Shown: piece after piece, positions 1 to 5,341 of the stretch
Layout: every line of letters begins with the position of its first letter
How positions within the stretch are numbered: the first letter of the stretch is position 1
NCBI GenBank assembly: GCA_023300255.1
Contig: JALZWC010000134.1
Span: 1-5,341, forward strand
Direction of reading: 5' to 3'
Length of the DNA stretch: 5,341 nucleotides
Origin: Saprospiraceae bacterium
GTDB lineage: Bacteria > Bacteroidota > Bacteroidia > Chitinophagales > Saprospiraceae
The notes under the pieces: generated by a model
What the model saw: only the letters and a program-made list of their open reading frames with translations
Told to the model about the DNA's origin: nothing
Databases searched by the model: none
Translations under genes and position numbers: made by a program

Positions 1-90
1 ATCCGCTTTGCGGTTCAGGAGCTTACACTCCTTCATCTTAGAGTAAAAAATGACTAGCTTAAAACGACCAATTTATTCTCACTTTTTGCC
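1..90 (-). mobile_element. Partial MITE-like element A, cut by the window edge
   Basis: This is the reverse complement of the first 90 bp of the complete element A at 1638-1832. I count 86 of 90 positions identical, with no gaps. It ends in GCC at 88-90, followed by TAA at 91-93, the same trinucleotide that flanks the complete copy. It contains a CCGC-TTT-GCGG hairpin (3-13) and the decayed counterpart of the AGGAGT/ACTCCT hairpin. The other half of the element should lie left of the window. No coding capacity is visible. That it is a non-autonomous transposon is inferred from its repeat structure; no transposase is present to confirm it. Confidence 0.7.
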
Positions 91-229
91 TAAGGAATGA
101 CGAAATAATAACTGTCTCAACTTGGCTTGCCCTTTTCCAGTCTTAGAAAGCCAAAAACCAGCCCGCTGACGCAGTCGGGCGGGAATGACTAACCCAACTT
201 GTAATATTTATTATCTCCTCATTCCTAAG
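90..229. mobile_element. MITE-like palindromic element B
   Basis: Two ends of about 37 bp form an imperfect inverted repeat: 90-126 pairs with 193-229, and I count 28 of 37 positions matching. The outer part (GGAATGA ... TCATTCC) is the best conserved. Directly outside these ends, TAA occurs at 91-93 and again at 226-228 in the same orientation, as a 3-bp target duplication would. The interior has two hairpins: TTGGCTT (122-128) with AAGCCAA (148-154), and a GC-rich one at 161-180 (GCCCGCTG with CAGTCGGGC, one bulged T). There is no ORF. The left end abuts the partial element A at 88-93. Family identity is unknown; a structured non-coding repeat that does not transpose is an alternative. Confidence 0.6.
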
Positions 230-286
230 TCGAGAAACGACACCTATTATCATTCGTTATATGGCATTTTGGAATAAAATTTAAAA

Positions 287-1393
287 TTGGAGATAACATT
301 ACAAATATCAAGTTTACTAATCATTGTGTTAGGAAGTACAGGGATTTTGCTCTCAATAAGTACTGGAATATTTTGCTTATATAACAGAAGGCGCAGCGAT
401 CAATCCACTTTAATCCTATCTACTTTATTGATTATAATTGGACTCACACTTTTCAACGAGACATTAGCAACTTCTGGAATATCAAATAGGTTTAAGAATC
501 TATATTTTTTACCACTAAATTTTTCTTTAAGCATTGCACCATTATTTTACTTATTCATAAAAGTTAAAATTCACAGGAATTTTGCATCAGTTGATTATGT
601 ACATCTACTATTACCTGTTTTGCAATTTTTCATCTTTATGATTGTGGGATTCCAGAGTATTGCGTACAAAACAAAACTTTGGAATAATGAACTGTTTAGG
701 GCATTCTTAAATGCAGAAACTATATTATTCATCATTGGAATCTTCTTATATGCTGGCTTAGCATATAAGCTGGTCAATCGGTCATACGATGATAAATTAT
801 ATTGGAAAGAAGATTTAAGAAAATGGCTCTTAAGGATGGTTAAATTTTTCTTCTTTATAGCTACATTAGAGTTAAGTTTATTTATAGGAGAACTAATACT
901 ATCAACACGGTTTGGCCAAGTGGTTTATGTCTTTCGGGCCTTGGTATTTGTTCTATTGATAGCATTGTTGGTTTACAATACAATTAAACTACTCTATCCC
1001 ATTTCCATTTATAGATCATCTCCAATTATCACTGCGATCGATCCTGCAGAATCTAATAAACTTCAAGCAAGAATCGAATCACTGATGAATCAAGAAAAAA
1101 TTTACCTAAACCCGGACTTATCTATAGGAATACTATCTGAGTATTTAGGCACATCTCAAAAGAAATGCTCTAAGTTTTTCAGTGCCACCTTAAACACAAA
1201 CTTTAAACAGTATGTTAACAACTACCGGGTGAAGGAATTTAAAAGGAATATCACTTCAGGAACTTATGACAGCTGGACGATTTTGAGCATTGCTTTTGAA
1301 TCGGGTTTTGATTCAAAAACCACATTTAATCGGGTATTCAAGCAGATCGAGGGTATCACACCATCAAAATTCATAAAAGAATCAAAGAAATAG
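287..1393 (+). CDS. Membrane-bound AraC-family transcriptional regulator (seven TM helices plus HTH)
   Basis: The 368-residue protein has a hydrophobic N-terminal half with about seven membrane helices (roughly residues 9-31, 42-60, 76-93, 103-123, 144-161, 186-206 and 213-235), a short linker, and a C-terminal AraC-type DNA-binding domain (about 272-365). The first HTH is near 278-299 (LSIGILSEYLGTSQKK). The second is very typical (330-362: SIAFESGFDSKTTFNRVFK, then GITPSKF). Bacteroidota carry many regulators of this build. They are thought to sense a signal at the membrane and act on DNA directly; ligand and targets here are unknown. The reading frame is closed upstream by a TAA at 275-277, so the start must be TTG at 287 or a later codon such as GTG at 326. 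The leader is A/T-rich with no Shine-Dalgarno upstream of the TTG. The gene stands alone between MITE-like repeats. Confidence 0.88.
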   Translation: MEITLQISSLLIIVLGSTGILLSISTGIFCLYNRRRSDQSTLILSTLLIIIGLTLFNETLATSGISNRFKNLYFLPLNFSLSIAPLFYLFIKVKIHRNFASVDYVHLLLPVLQFFIFMIVGFQSIAYKTKLWNNELFRAFLNAETILFIIGIFLYAGLAYKLVNRSYDDKLYWKEDLRKWLLRMVKFFFFIATLELSLFIGELILSTRFGQVVYVFRALVFVLLIALLVYNTIKLLYPISIYRSSPIITAIDPAESNKLQARIESLMNQEKIYLNPDLSIGILSEYLGTSQKKCSKFFSATLNTNFKQYVNNYRVKEFKRNITSGTYDSWTILSIAFESGFDSKTTFNRVFKQIEGITPSKFIKESKK

Positions 1394-1634
1394 TTGCCAA
1401 ATTCTGTTTTGGTACTATTGGGACGACTTTTTTAGCTTGATTTGTATAGTTATTCACATGTACAAAAACCAGCACAATGAAAAAATCTTCATCATGATTT
1501 TATTCATATATTCTGCACCGGCAAGTAACGTTTATCAAAAAAATTAACAAGAAAAATCATTTTCAATATCTTTCTCTCCTGCCTCTTTTCGAATTTTAGC
1601 ACATTTTGCAAGAATGCCCTCTTTAGGATAAGAC
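1394..1634. other. Non-coding stretch after the AraC-type regulator
   Basis: About 240 bp without a credible gene; the longest in-frame ATG runs are under 20 codons. A weak 7-bp stem (TGCCAAA at 1395-1401 with TTTGGTA at 1408-1414) follows the regulator stop, but the nearest T run (1428-1433) is some 14 bases further on, so it is a poor terminator candidate. No good promoter for either direction was found. Confidence 0.5.
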
Positions 1635-1637
1635 TAA

Positions 1638-1832
1638 GGCAAAGAGTGAGAATAAATTGGTCGTTTTAAGCTAGTCATTTTTTCTTCTAAGATGAAGGAG
1701 TGTAAACTCCTGAACCGCAAAGCGGATGGGCGGCTAAAAAACTAAACATAGCAGGGTTACGGTTCTTTTTTTAGAGTTTATTAGAAGGAAAAAGGGCAGT
1801 TTAAAATGGTTAATTTATTCTTACTCTTTGCC
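1638..1832 (+). mobile_element. Complete MITE-like palindromic element A
   Basis: The ends form a long imperfect inverted repeat. GGCAAAGAGTGAGAATAAAT at 1638 is mirrored by ATTTATTCTTACTCTTTGCC ending at 1832. Weaker pairing continues inward to CTTCTAA (1684-1690) against TTAGAAG (1781-1787), giving arms of about 50-55 bp. TAA lies directly outside both ends (1635-1637 and 1833-1835), consistent with a 3-bp target duplication. The interior carries two small perfect hairpins, AGGAGT-GTAA-ACTCCT (1696-1711) and CCGC-AAA-GCGG (1715-1725). There is no ORF. The left 90 bp recur inverted at 1-90. A 3-bp duplication of TNA form is known for some IS5-family elements, but that link is speculative. 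A fixed, structured non-coding repeat remains possible. Confidence 0.65.
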
Positions 1833-1835
1833 TAA

Positions 1836-1950
1836 ACCAATTAAGATGGTGGGTATCCCAAAACACGCTATAGAATGTTTACATAGTGTACGAAAGATTT
1901 AATCTTTATTCCATTTGATACATCCAAGGTAAGTAACAAGCATTTTCCTA
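1836..1950. other. Non-coding gap between element A and the tRNA terminator
   Basis: No ORF, RNA gene or promoter is recognisable. The only structure is a 15-bp palindrome, AAAGATT-T-AATCTTT (1893-1907), which has no T run after it and could be chance in AT-rich DNA. Confidence 0.4.
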
Positions 1951-1992
1951 AAACAAAAATGCCCCATAAATCAAAGATTTATAGAGCATTTT
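1951..1992 (-). terminator. Intrinsic terminator of tRNA-Arg
   Basis: A 16-bp stem (1977-1992 with 1956-1971, loop CTTTG) sits eight bases past the tRNA 3' end. On the - strand every position pairs, two of them as G-U wobbles (1963/1985 and 1965/1983). On the + strand these two would be C-A mismatches, so the structure is suited to - strand RNA. A T-rich tract follows the stem on the - strand. Confidence 0.85.
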
Positions 1993-2000
1993 AAGTTTAG

Positions 2001-2074
2001 TGACCTCGGCAGGACTCGAACCTGCAACCCTCAGAGCCGAAATCTGATATTCTATCCAATTGAACTACGAAGCC
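2001..2074 (-). tRNA. tRNA-Arg (anticodon TCG)
   Basis: A full cloverleaf can be folded by eye. The acceptor stem is GGCTTCG with CGAGGTC (two G-U pairs). The D stem is GTTC with GAAT around an AATTGGATA loop. The anticodon stem is TCAGA with TCTGA around the loop TTTCGGC, giving anticodon TCG, which reads CGA and possibly other CGN arginine codons. The variable loop is GGGTT. The T stem is GCAGG with CCTGC around TTCGAGT. The discriminator base is A. The CCA tail is not encoded (the next bases are CTA), so it must be added after transcription. The gene has its own promoter just upstream and a strong terminator just downstream, so it is a single-gene unit. Confidence 0.95.
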
Positions 2075-2083
2075 ATATGCTTG

Positions 2084-2115
2084 CAAAACTACTAATACTC
2101 ATGGAAGGAAACAAA
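2084..2115 (-). promoter_or_regulatory. Bacteroidota-type promoter of tRNA-Arg
   Basis: Reading the - strand, TTTG (2115-2112) is followed after exactly 20 bases by TAGTTTTG (2091-2084). This matches the -33 TTTG / -7 TAnnTTTG pattern known for the primary sigma factor of Bacteroidota. The -7 box ends ten bases before the tRNA 5' end at 2074, so the precursor leader would be only a few bases long. Confidence 0.8.
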
Positions 2116-2163
2116 CTATTCTACAGGAAAGTTCTTTTTTTAAAAAGTAGTTCCATTTAATCC

Positions 2164-2200
2164 CAAAAATAGTGATCGGATGGCTAGCGCCGTCCGATCA
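2164..2200. terminator. Terminator after the E2 gene, probably bidirectional
   Basis: A hairpin of TGATCGGA (2173-2180) with TCCGATCA (2193-2200), extended by GGC/GCC around a TAGC loop, begins 14 bases after the E2 stop codon. On the - strand it is followed by CTATTTTTG, suiting E2 termination, although one interior pair is an A-C mismatch. On the + strand that pair is a U-G wobble and the stem is followed at once by TTATTTTTTC, so it would also stop + strand transcription from entering E2 antisense. Confidence 0.8.
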
Positions 2201-2214
2201 TTATTTTTTCATCA

Positions 2215-3546
2215 TTATATCACACGCTCCCCATCAAATTGCTCTAAATAATCGCCAATTCTTCGGAGCATAGAGCCTCCCAACATACCATCTACCACTC
2301 GATGATCATAAGATAAAGATAAAAACATCATCTGCCGAATCGCAATAACATCCCCGTATTCCGTCTCCAATACAGCAGGTTTTTTCTTTATAGTACCTGT
2401 AGCTAAGATAGCGACCTGCGGTTGATTGATAATAGGGGTACCCATTATATTACCGAATGTACCTAGATTCGTAATCGTAAAGGTACCGCCTTGTACCTCC
2501 TCTGGCTTTAGTTTATTATTTCTTGCCTTTTCCGCCAAACCATTTACTTGCTTGGTTAGACCGACTAGGCTAAGATGATTTGCGTTTTTAATCACTGGTA
2601 CAATTAAACTGCCAGAAGGCAAGGCAGTCGCCATGCCTAAATTGATTTCTTTTTTTATAATAATCGTATTCCCATCTACAGAAGCATTAATTAAAGGGAA
2701 ATCTTGAATCGCTTTTACGACAGCTTCCATAAAAATAGGCGTAAAGGTGATGTTTTCTTTATGCTTTGCTTTGAATGGTGCTTTTACTTTATTTCGCCAA
2801 TTTACTAGGTCCGTAACGTCTATTTCTATAAACGAGGTGACATGAGGAGCGATCTGTTTAGAGCGTACCATGTGCTCCGCTATTAGCCGTCGAGTGCGGT
2901 CCATTTCTAGGATCTCTACTTCTCCGTTTACGGATTTCGCAATCGTATTTTTAGTTGTATTACTAGATTTAGGAATCGTAGTGCTTACTATGTTAGTGCT
3001 AGATGCTGCAACAGTGGTCCCGTTTTTACGGCAGACCACATAATTCAGCATATCTTTTTTTGTCACTCTTTCATCCTTTCCTGTACCTACGATTCTTTCT
3101 AATTCTTCAATCGCTATGTTTTCTTTTTGAGCTATATTTTTGACTAAAGGAGAATAAAAACGATTACTAGCAGTAGGTTTTGCCTTTTTATTTACCGCAA
3201 GAGCTACTTTCTGTGGGGCTGGTTCATTTTCAATGGTAGCTATCGCAACTTCTTCCTGTTTGGGATCGGTAGCTTGTAACGAAGGAGATGGCATTAGTTC
3301 CTCCCCTTCTGTAGCAATTAGTGCGATGGTTGCACCAATTGGTACTACCGCATCTGCTTCAAAAAATAATTTTGCTACAGTCCCTCTTGTAGGAGAAGGA
3401 ACTTCAGAATCCACCTTGTCTGTTGCAATCTCTAATAAAGTCTCATCCATTTCTATCGTATCCCCTACTTCCTTAGACCATTTAATAATGGTAGCTTCCA
3501 TGATGCTTTCCCCCATTTTGGGCATTACTATTTCTATTTGTGCCAT
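2215..3546 (-). CDS. 2-oxo acid dehydrogenase complex E2, dihydrolipoamide acyltransferase
   Basis: This is the core E2 subunit, which accepts an acyl group on its swinging lipoyl arm and passes it to coenzyme A. The 443 residues hold the full domain order. A lipoyl domain (about 2-78) has the modifiable Lys44 in EIATDKVDSEV. An acidic, Ala/Pro-containing linker follows, then a peripheral-subunit-binding domain (about 131-169, SPLVKNIAQ ... GTGKDERVTKKD). A flexible Ser/Thr/Asn-rich linker (about 172-205) leads to the catalytic acyltransferase domain (about 212-436), with the active-site motif SYDHRVVDG at 412-420 (His415, Asp419). One lipoyl domain is present. The GESIMEATI start resembles branched-chain 2-oxo acid or generic E2s of Bacteroidota, but substrate cannot be fixed from this. 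No E1 or E3 gene is in the window. The start is ATG in an AT-rich leader without a clear Shine-Dalgarno, and a good terminator follows the stop. Confidence 0.95.
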   Translation of the reverse strand: MAQIEIVMPKMGESIMEATIIKWSKEVGDTIEMDETLLEIATDKVDSEVPSPTRGTVAKLFFEADAVVPIGATIALIATEGEELMPSPSLQATDPKQEEVAIATIENEPAPQKVALAVNKKAKPTASNRFYSPLVKNIAQKENIAIEELERIVGTGKDERVTKKDMLNYVVCRKNGTTVAASSTNIVSTTIPKSSNTTKNTIAKSVNGEVEILEMDRTRRLIAEHMVRSKQIAPHVTSFIEIDVTDLVNWRNKVKAPFKAKHKENITFTPIFMEAVVKAIQDFPLINASVDGNTIIIKKEINLGMATALPSGSLIVPVIKNANHLSLVGLTKQVNGLAEKARNNKLKPEEVQGGTFTITNLGTFGNIMGTPIINQPQVAILATGTIKKKPAVLETEYGDVIAIRQMMFLSLSYDHRVVDGMLGGSMLRRIGDYLEQFDGERVI

Positions 3547-3621
3547 TCTATTGTTAATTGAACTACGTTTTCAACAACTTTCTTCTGCTCTCGCTTCTCT
3601 ATTCTAAACCTGTATGGTTTT

Positions 3622-3653
3622 AAAATATACTCAAAGCTACTACTTAACAACAA
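3622..3653 (-). promoter_or_regulatory. Candidate promoter of the E2 gene
   Basis: On the - strand, TATATTTT (3629-3622) resembles the TAnnTTTG -7 box. It is preceded after 18 or 21 bases by TTG (3650-3648 or 3653-3651), which may serve as the -33 element. The match is less exact than that of the tRNA promoter, and it implies a leader of about 70 bases before the ATG at 3546. Confidence 0.4.
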
Positions 3654-3684
3654 TATGCTGTAATCTAATTTTCAAATTATATGT

Positions 3685-3758
3685 TTTTTTTTACCACATA
3701 GGTACATAGGTCACATAGGCTTGTTATTCTATGCGACCTATACCTATGTGGTAAAAAA
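3685..3758. repeat. Long imperfect hairpin built from ATAGGT units
   Basis: The left arm (3692-3718) and right arm (3729-3753) pair over about 24 bp, with one 2-base bulge (3704-3707 region) and one mismatch, around a loop of about ten bases. T and A tracts extend the stem by several pairs outward. The left arm itself is made of near-tandem ACATAGG units. The hairpin lies 34 bases past the cinA stop, between cinA and the E2 gene. The U run is on the 5' side and the A run on the 3' side on both strands, the opposite of an intrinsic terminator. It therefore looks more like an interspersed palindromic repeat or a transcript 3' end stabiliser than a classical terminator. Confidence 0.75.
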
Positions 3759-3791
3759 TATTACTTGGCTATTATAGTGTCTTTACACCTA

Positions 3792-5054
3792 TCAAGCAAT
3801 GACTTCTATTGGATAATGCTTATTAATAAATAGACGAATCATATTTAATCCAGCTACGCAGGTATAATCGATATTTCGTTGTCGATCCTTGCCTAGTTGT
3901 AGTTTTAATGTTTTAGTATGTTCCTTACTAGCAATTGCCAACCAAACGGTTCCTACTGGCTTATCAATAGTGCCTCCCCCTGGGCCTGCAATACCTGATA
4001 TAGAAACAGTAATATCTGCGCCTAATGTTAGCAAAGCGCCTTGTGCCATTTCAATAACTGTTTTTTCTGATACGGCCCCATGATCTATCAATGTATCTGA
4101 TTGTACACCTAGTAGTTTCTTTTTTAAATCATAGGAATAAGCAACGATACTCCCTTCAAAATAACCCGAAGCACCTGGAACAGAAGATATTTGATGCGCT
4201 AACAAACCACCAGTACAACTTTCCGCAGTCCCAACTGTCAACTGTCGATCTCTAAGCATCTGTCCAATCGCACTTTCTAAAGTGTTGTCTCCATAACCAT
4301 ATATAAATTCTGGAATAATTTGTTCAATAGATCGTACATGTTGGTCTAGTTCTCGTTCTAGCTGAACTGCGTCTTCTCCTGTTGCAGATAGACGCAAACG
4401 GACTTTGCCTAAGCCCGGCAGGAAAGCTAGTTTTATATATTCTGGCAGTCCTTTTGCAACGGCCTCTATTTTATTCGCAATTCTAGACTCTCCTTCGCCC
4501 ACTGTTAAAATTGTTTTATGAACAATTGGTTTTCCTTGGAAAGTTTGAATTAGTTTAGGTAATACTTCATACTCCATTAGGTACTTCATTTCGTGAGGTA
4601 CGCCTGGCATGGAGACAATAACTTTCCCATCTTTTTCAAACCACATACCTGGAGCTGTTCCTTTTTTATTTAACAAAACAGTTGCTGCCTCTGGCATATA
4701 GCATTGATCTCGGTGCGCAGGTAGTGGCTTTCTTTTTAGCCGATTAAATAAGCCTTGAATTCGCTCCCAGGTTTCTTCGTGAAAAACCATACCAGTATCT
4801 AGATATTCGGCAATCGTCTTTTTAGTAATATCGTCTTTTGTAGGGCCTAGGCCGCCTGTTAATAAGACTACATCTGTTTGGGTTATTGCTTGCTTTAGTG
4901 CATCTATAATCCCCTCTCTTGTATCGCTAACAGAGTAGATTGCTTGTATAGATGCGCCTACCCCATTTAGCTCTTGCGCCATCCAAGCAGAGTTCGTATC
5001 TATAATTTGTCCTATTAAAATTTCGTCTCCAATAGTAATAATGCTGATCGTCAT
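3792..5054 (-). CDS. cinA: CinA: MoCF-like domain fused to nicotinamide-nucleotide amidohydrolase
   Basis: The 420 residues match the usual full length of two-domain CinA proteins. The N-terminal MoCF/molybdopterin-binding-like domain (about 1-170) shows ITIGDEILIGQ at 6-16, DTNSAW, GGLGPTKDD at 67-75 and PGVPHEM at 150-156. In CinA this domain is linked to ADP-ribose pyrophosphatase activity. After a middle segment, the C-terminal PncC-type domain (about 255-415) has TAESCTGG at 276-283, EGSIVAYS, GAVSEKT and SGIAGPGGG at 353-361, followed by KPVGTVW. It hydrolyses nicotinamide mononucleotide to nicotinate mononucleotide and ammonia, salvaging the pyridine ring for NAD. All the motifs named are intact, so both domains are probably functional. 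The old name competence/damage-inducible protein does not by itself imply a competence role here. The ATG at 5054 is the natural start, as the family begins with this motif; a weak AGAAG lies upstream. It lies 245 bp upstream of the E2 gene on the same strand. Confidence 0.96.
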   Translation of the reverse strand: MTISIITIGDEILIGQIIDTNSAWMAQELNGVGASIQAIYSVSDTREGIIDALKQAITQTDVVLLTGGLGPTKDDITKKTIAEYLDTGMVFHEETWERIQGLFNRLKRKPLPAHRDQCYMPEAATVLLNKKGTAPGMWFEKDGKVIVSMPGVPHEMKYLMEYEVLPKLIQTFQGKPIVHKTILTVGEGESRIANKIEAVAKGLPEYIKLAFLPGLGKVRLRLSATGEDAVQLERELDQHVRSIEQIIPEFIYGYGDNTLESAIGQMLRDRQLTVGTAESCTGGLLAHQISSVPGASGYFEGSIVAYSYDLKKKLLGVQSDTLIDHGAVSEKTVIEMAQGALLTLGADITVSISGIAGPGGGTIDKPVGTVWLAIASKEHTKTLKLQLGKDRQRNIDYTCVAGLNMIRLFINKHYPIEVIA

Positions 5055-5341
5055 GTGTAATATTTATCTTCTTGGAATTTGGATTAAGTAAAATGCAATA
5101 TAATTTATTAAAACGAATGAAGTTTAGATTTCACCTAGCTATACTGCTTTTTTTAACACCAAATATGGCCTAAGTAATGGTGCAAAAATAAATGTACACT
5201 CTTGACTGCTTCTTTTATTCCTATTTTCTCCTTTAAACCTGCCTGCCAAGGCACGCTATGGTATATACATAAGTATTTTTGGTTGCGAAATAAAACCACA
5301 TGTAAAGTAGAATCTAAACGTAGTTAATTTATAGATTTAAG
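5055..5341. other. Non-coding region upstream of cinA
   Basis: No gene or RNA is recognisable in these 287 bases. They must include the cinA promoter, but I found no convincing TTTG / TAnnTTTG pair; TATATTGC (5103-5096 on the - strand) is the best -7 candidate and lacks a good -33 partner. Around 5168-5195 the sequence GCCTAAGTAATGGTGCAAAA resembles the outer end of element B, and a loosely complementary stretch occurs near 5263-5284. A small TGCC-TTGGCA-type stem sits at about 5243-5253. Confidence 0.45.

Noticed and set aside
161..180. GC-rich hairpin as a stand-alone - strand terminator
   Set aside because: It has a short T run on the - strand, but no - strand gene ends here and it sits inside the interior of palindromic element B, which explains it better.
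233..275. A possible integron attC-like site (CGTTATATGG) just before the regulator
   Set aside because: There is no matching inverse core, no second site after the gene and no integrase; GTTATAT does not fit the core consensus.
1395..1433. Terminator after the AraC-type regulator
   Set aside because: The 7-bp stem is weak and the T run begins about 14 bases after it, too far for a standard intrinsic terminator.
1476..1548. Short ATG-started peptides after the regulator (an MKKSS-like start, and a 17-residue frame)
   Set aside because: They stop after 6 and 17 codons, and no ribosome site or homology is evident.
2001..2074. tRNA-Arg as an attachment site for an integrated island
   Set aside because: I saw no repeat of the tRNA 3' end elsewhere in the window and no integrase; the flanking genes look like ordinary housekeeping genes.
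3233..3607. A 124-codon open frame on the + strand opposite the E2 gene
   Set aside because: It lies antisense to the lipoyl domain and linker of a clear E2 gene, has a low-complexity Ser/Ala composition and no recognisable domain; it is a shadow frame.
3692..3753. CRISPR-like array from the repeated ACATAGG units
   Set aside because: The units are only 7-8 bases, have no spacers and form one hairpin; no cas gene is present.

Overview
The window looks like chromosomal DNA from a member of the Bacteroidota. The evidence is low GC content, a tRNA promoter of the TTTG-N20-TAnnTTTG type used by that phylum, AT-rich leaders without clear Shine-Dalgarno sequences, and a seven-helix membrane AraC-type regulator of a kind common in Flavobacteriia and related classes. 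I cannot place it below phylum from sequence alone.

Layout. Positions 1-229 hold two palindromic, MITE-like repeats: the cut-off half of element A (1-90) and, directly abutting it, a complete element B (90-229). A membrane-bound AraC-family regulator follows on the + strand (287-1393, apparent TTG start). Beyond about 240 bp with no gene lies a complete element A (1638-1832). Its first 90 bp match positions 1-90 in inverted orientation (86/90 identical), so the regulator gene is bracketed by inverted repeats. Everything to the right of this is on the - strand: tRNA-Arg(TCG) with its own promoter and terminator (1956-2115), a lipoyl-dependent 2-oxo acid dehydrogenase E2 acyltransferase with a terminator just after its stop (2173-3546), a long imperfect hairpin built from ATAGGT units (3685-3758), and full-length cinA (3792-5054). 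The last 287 bp hold no gene, though they carry a weak resemblance to the end of element B.

How the genes relate. The tRNA, E2 and cinA are housekeeping genes read in one direction. cinA and the E2 gene are 245 bp apart, with a hairpin and a candidate promoter between them, so they are probably separate transcription units. The regulator stands alone, faces the tRNA convergently and has no obvious target gene in the window. Together with its repeat-rich flanks, this makes the left 1.8 kb the accessory part. No transposase, CRISPR array, phage gene or defence system is visible. The most notable structures are the three families of palindromic repeats.
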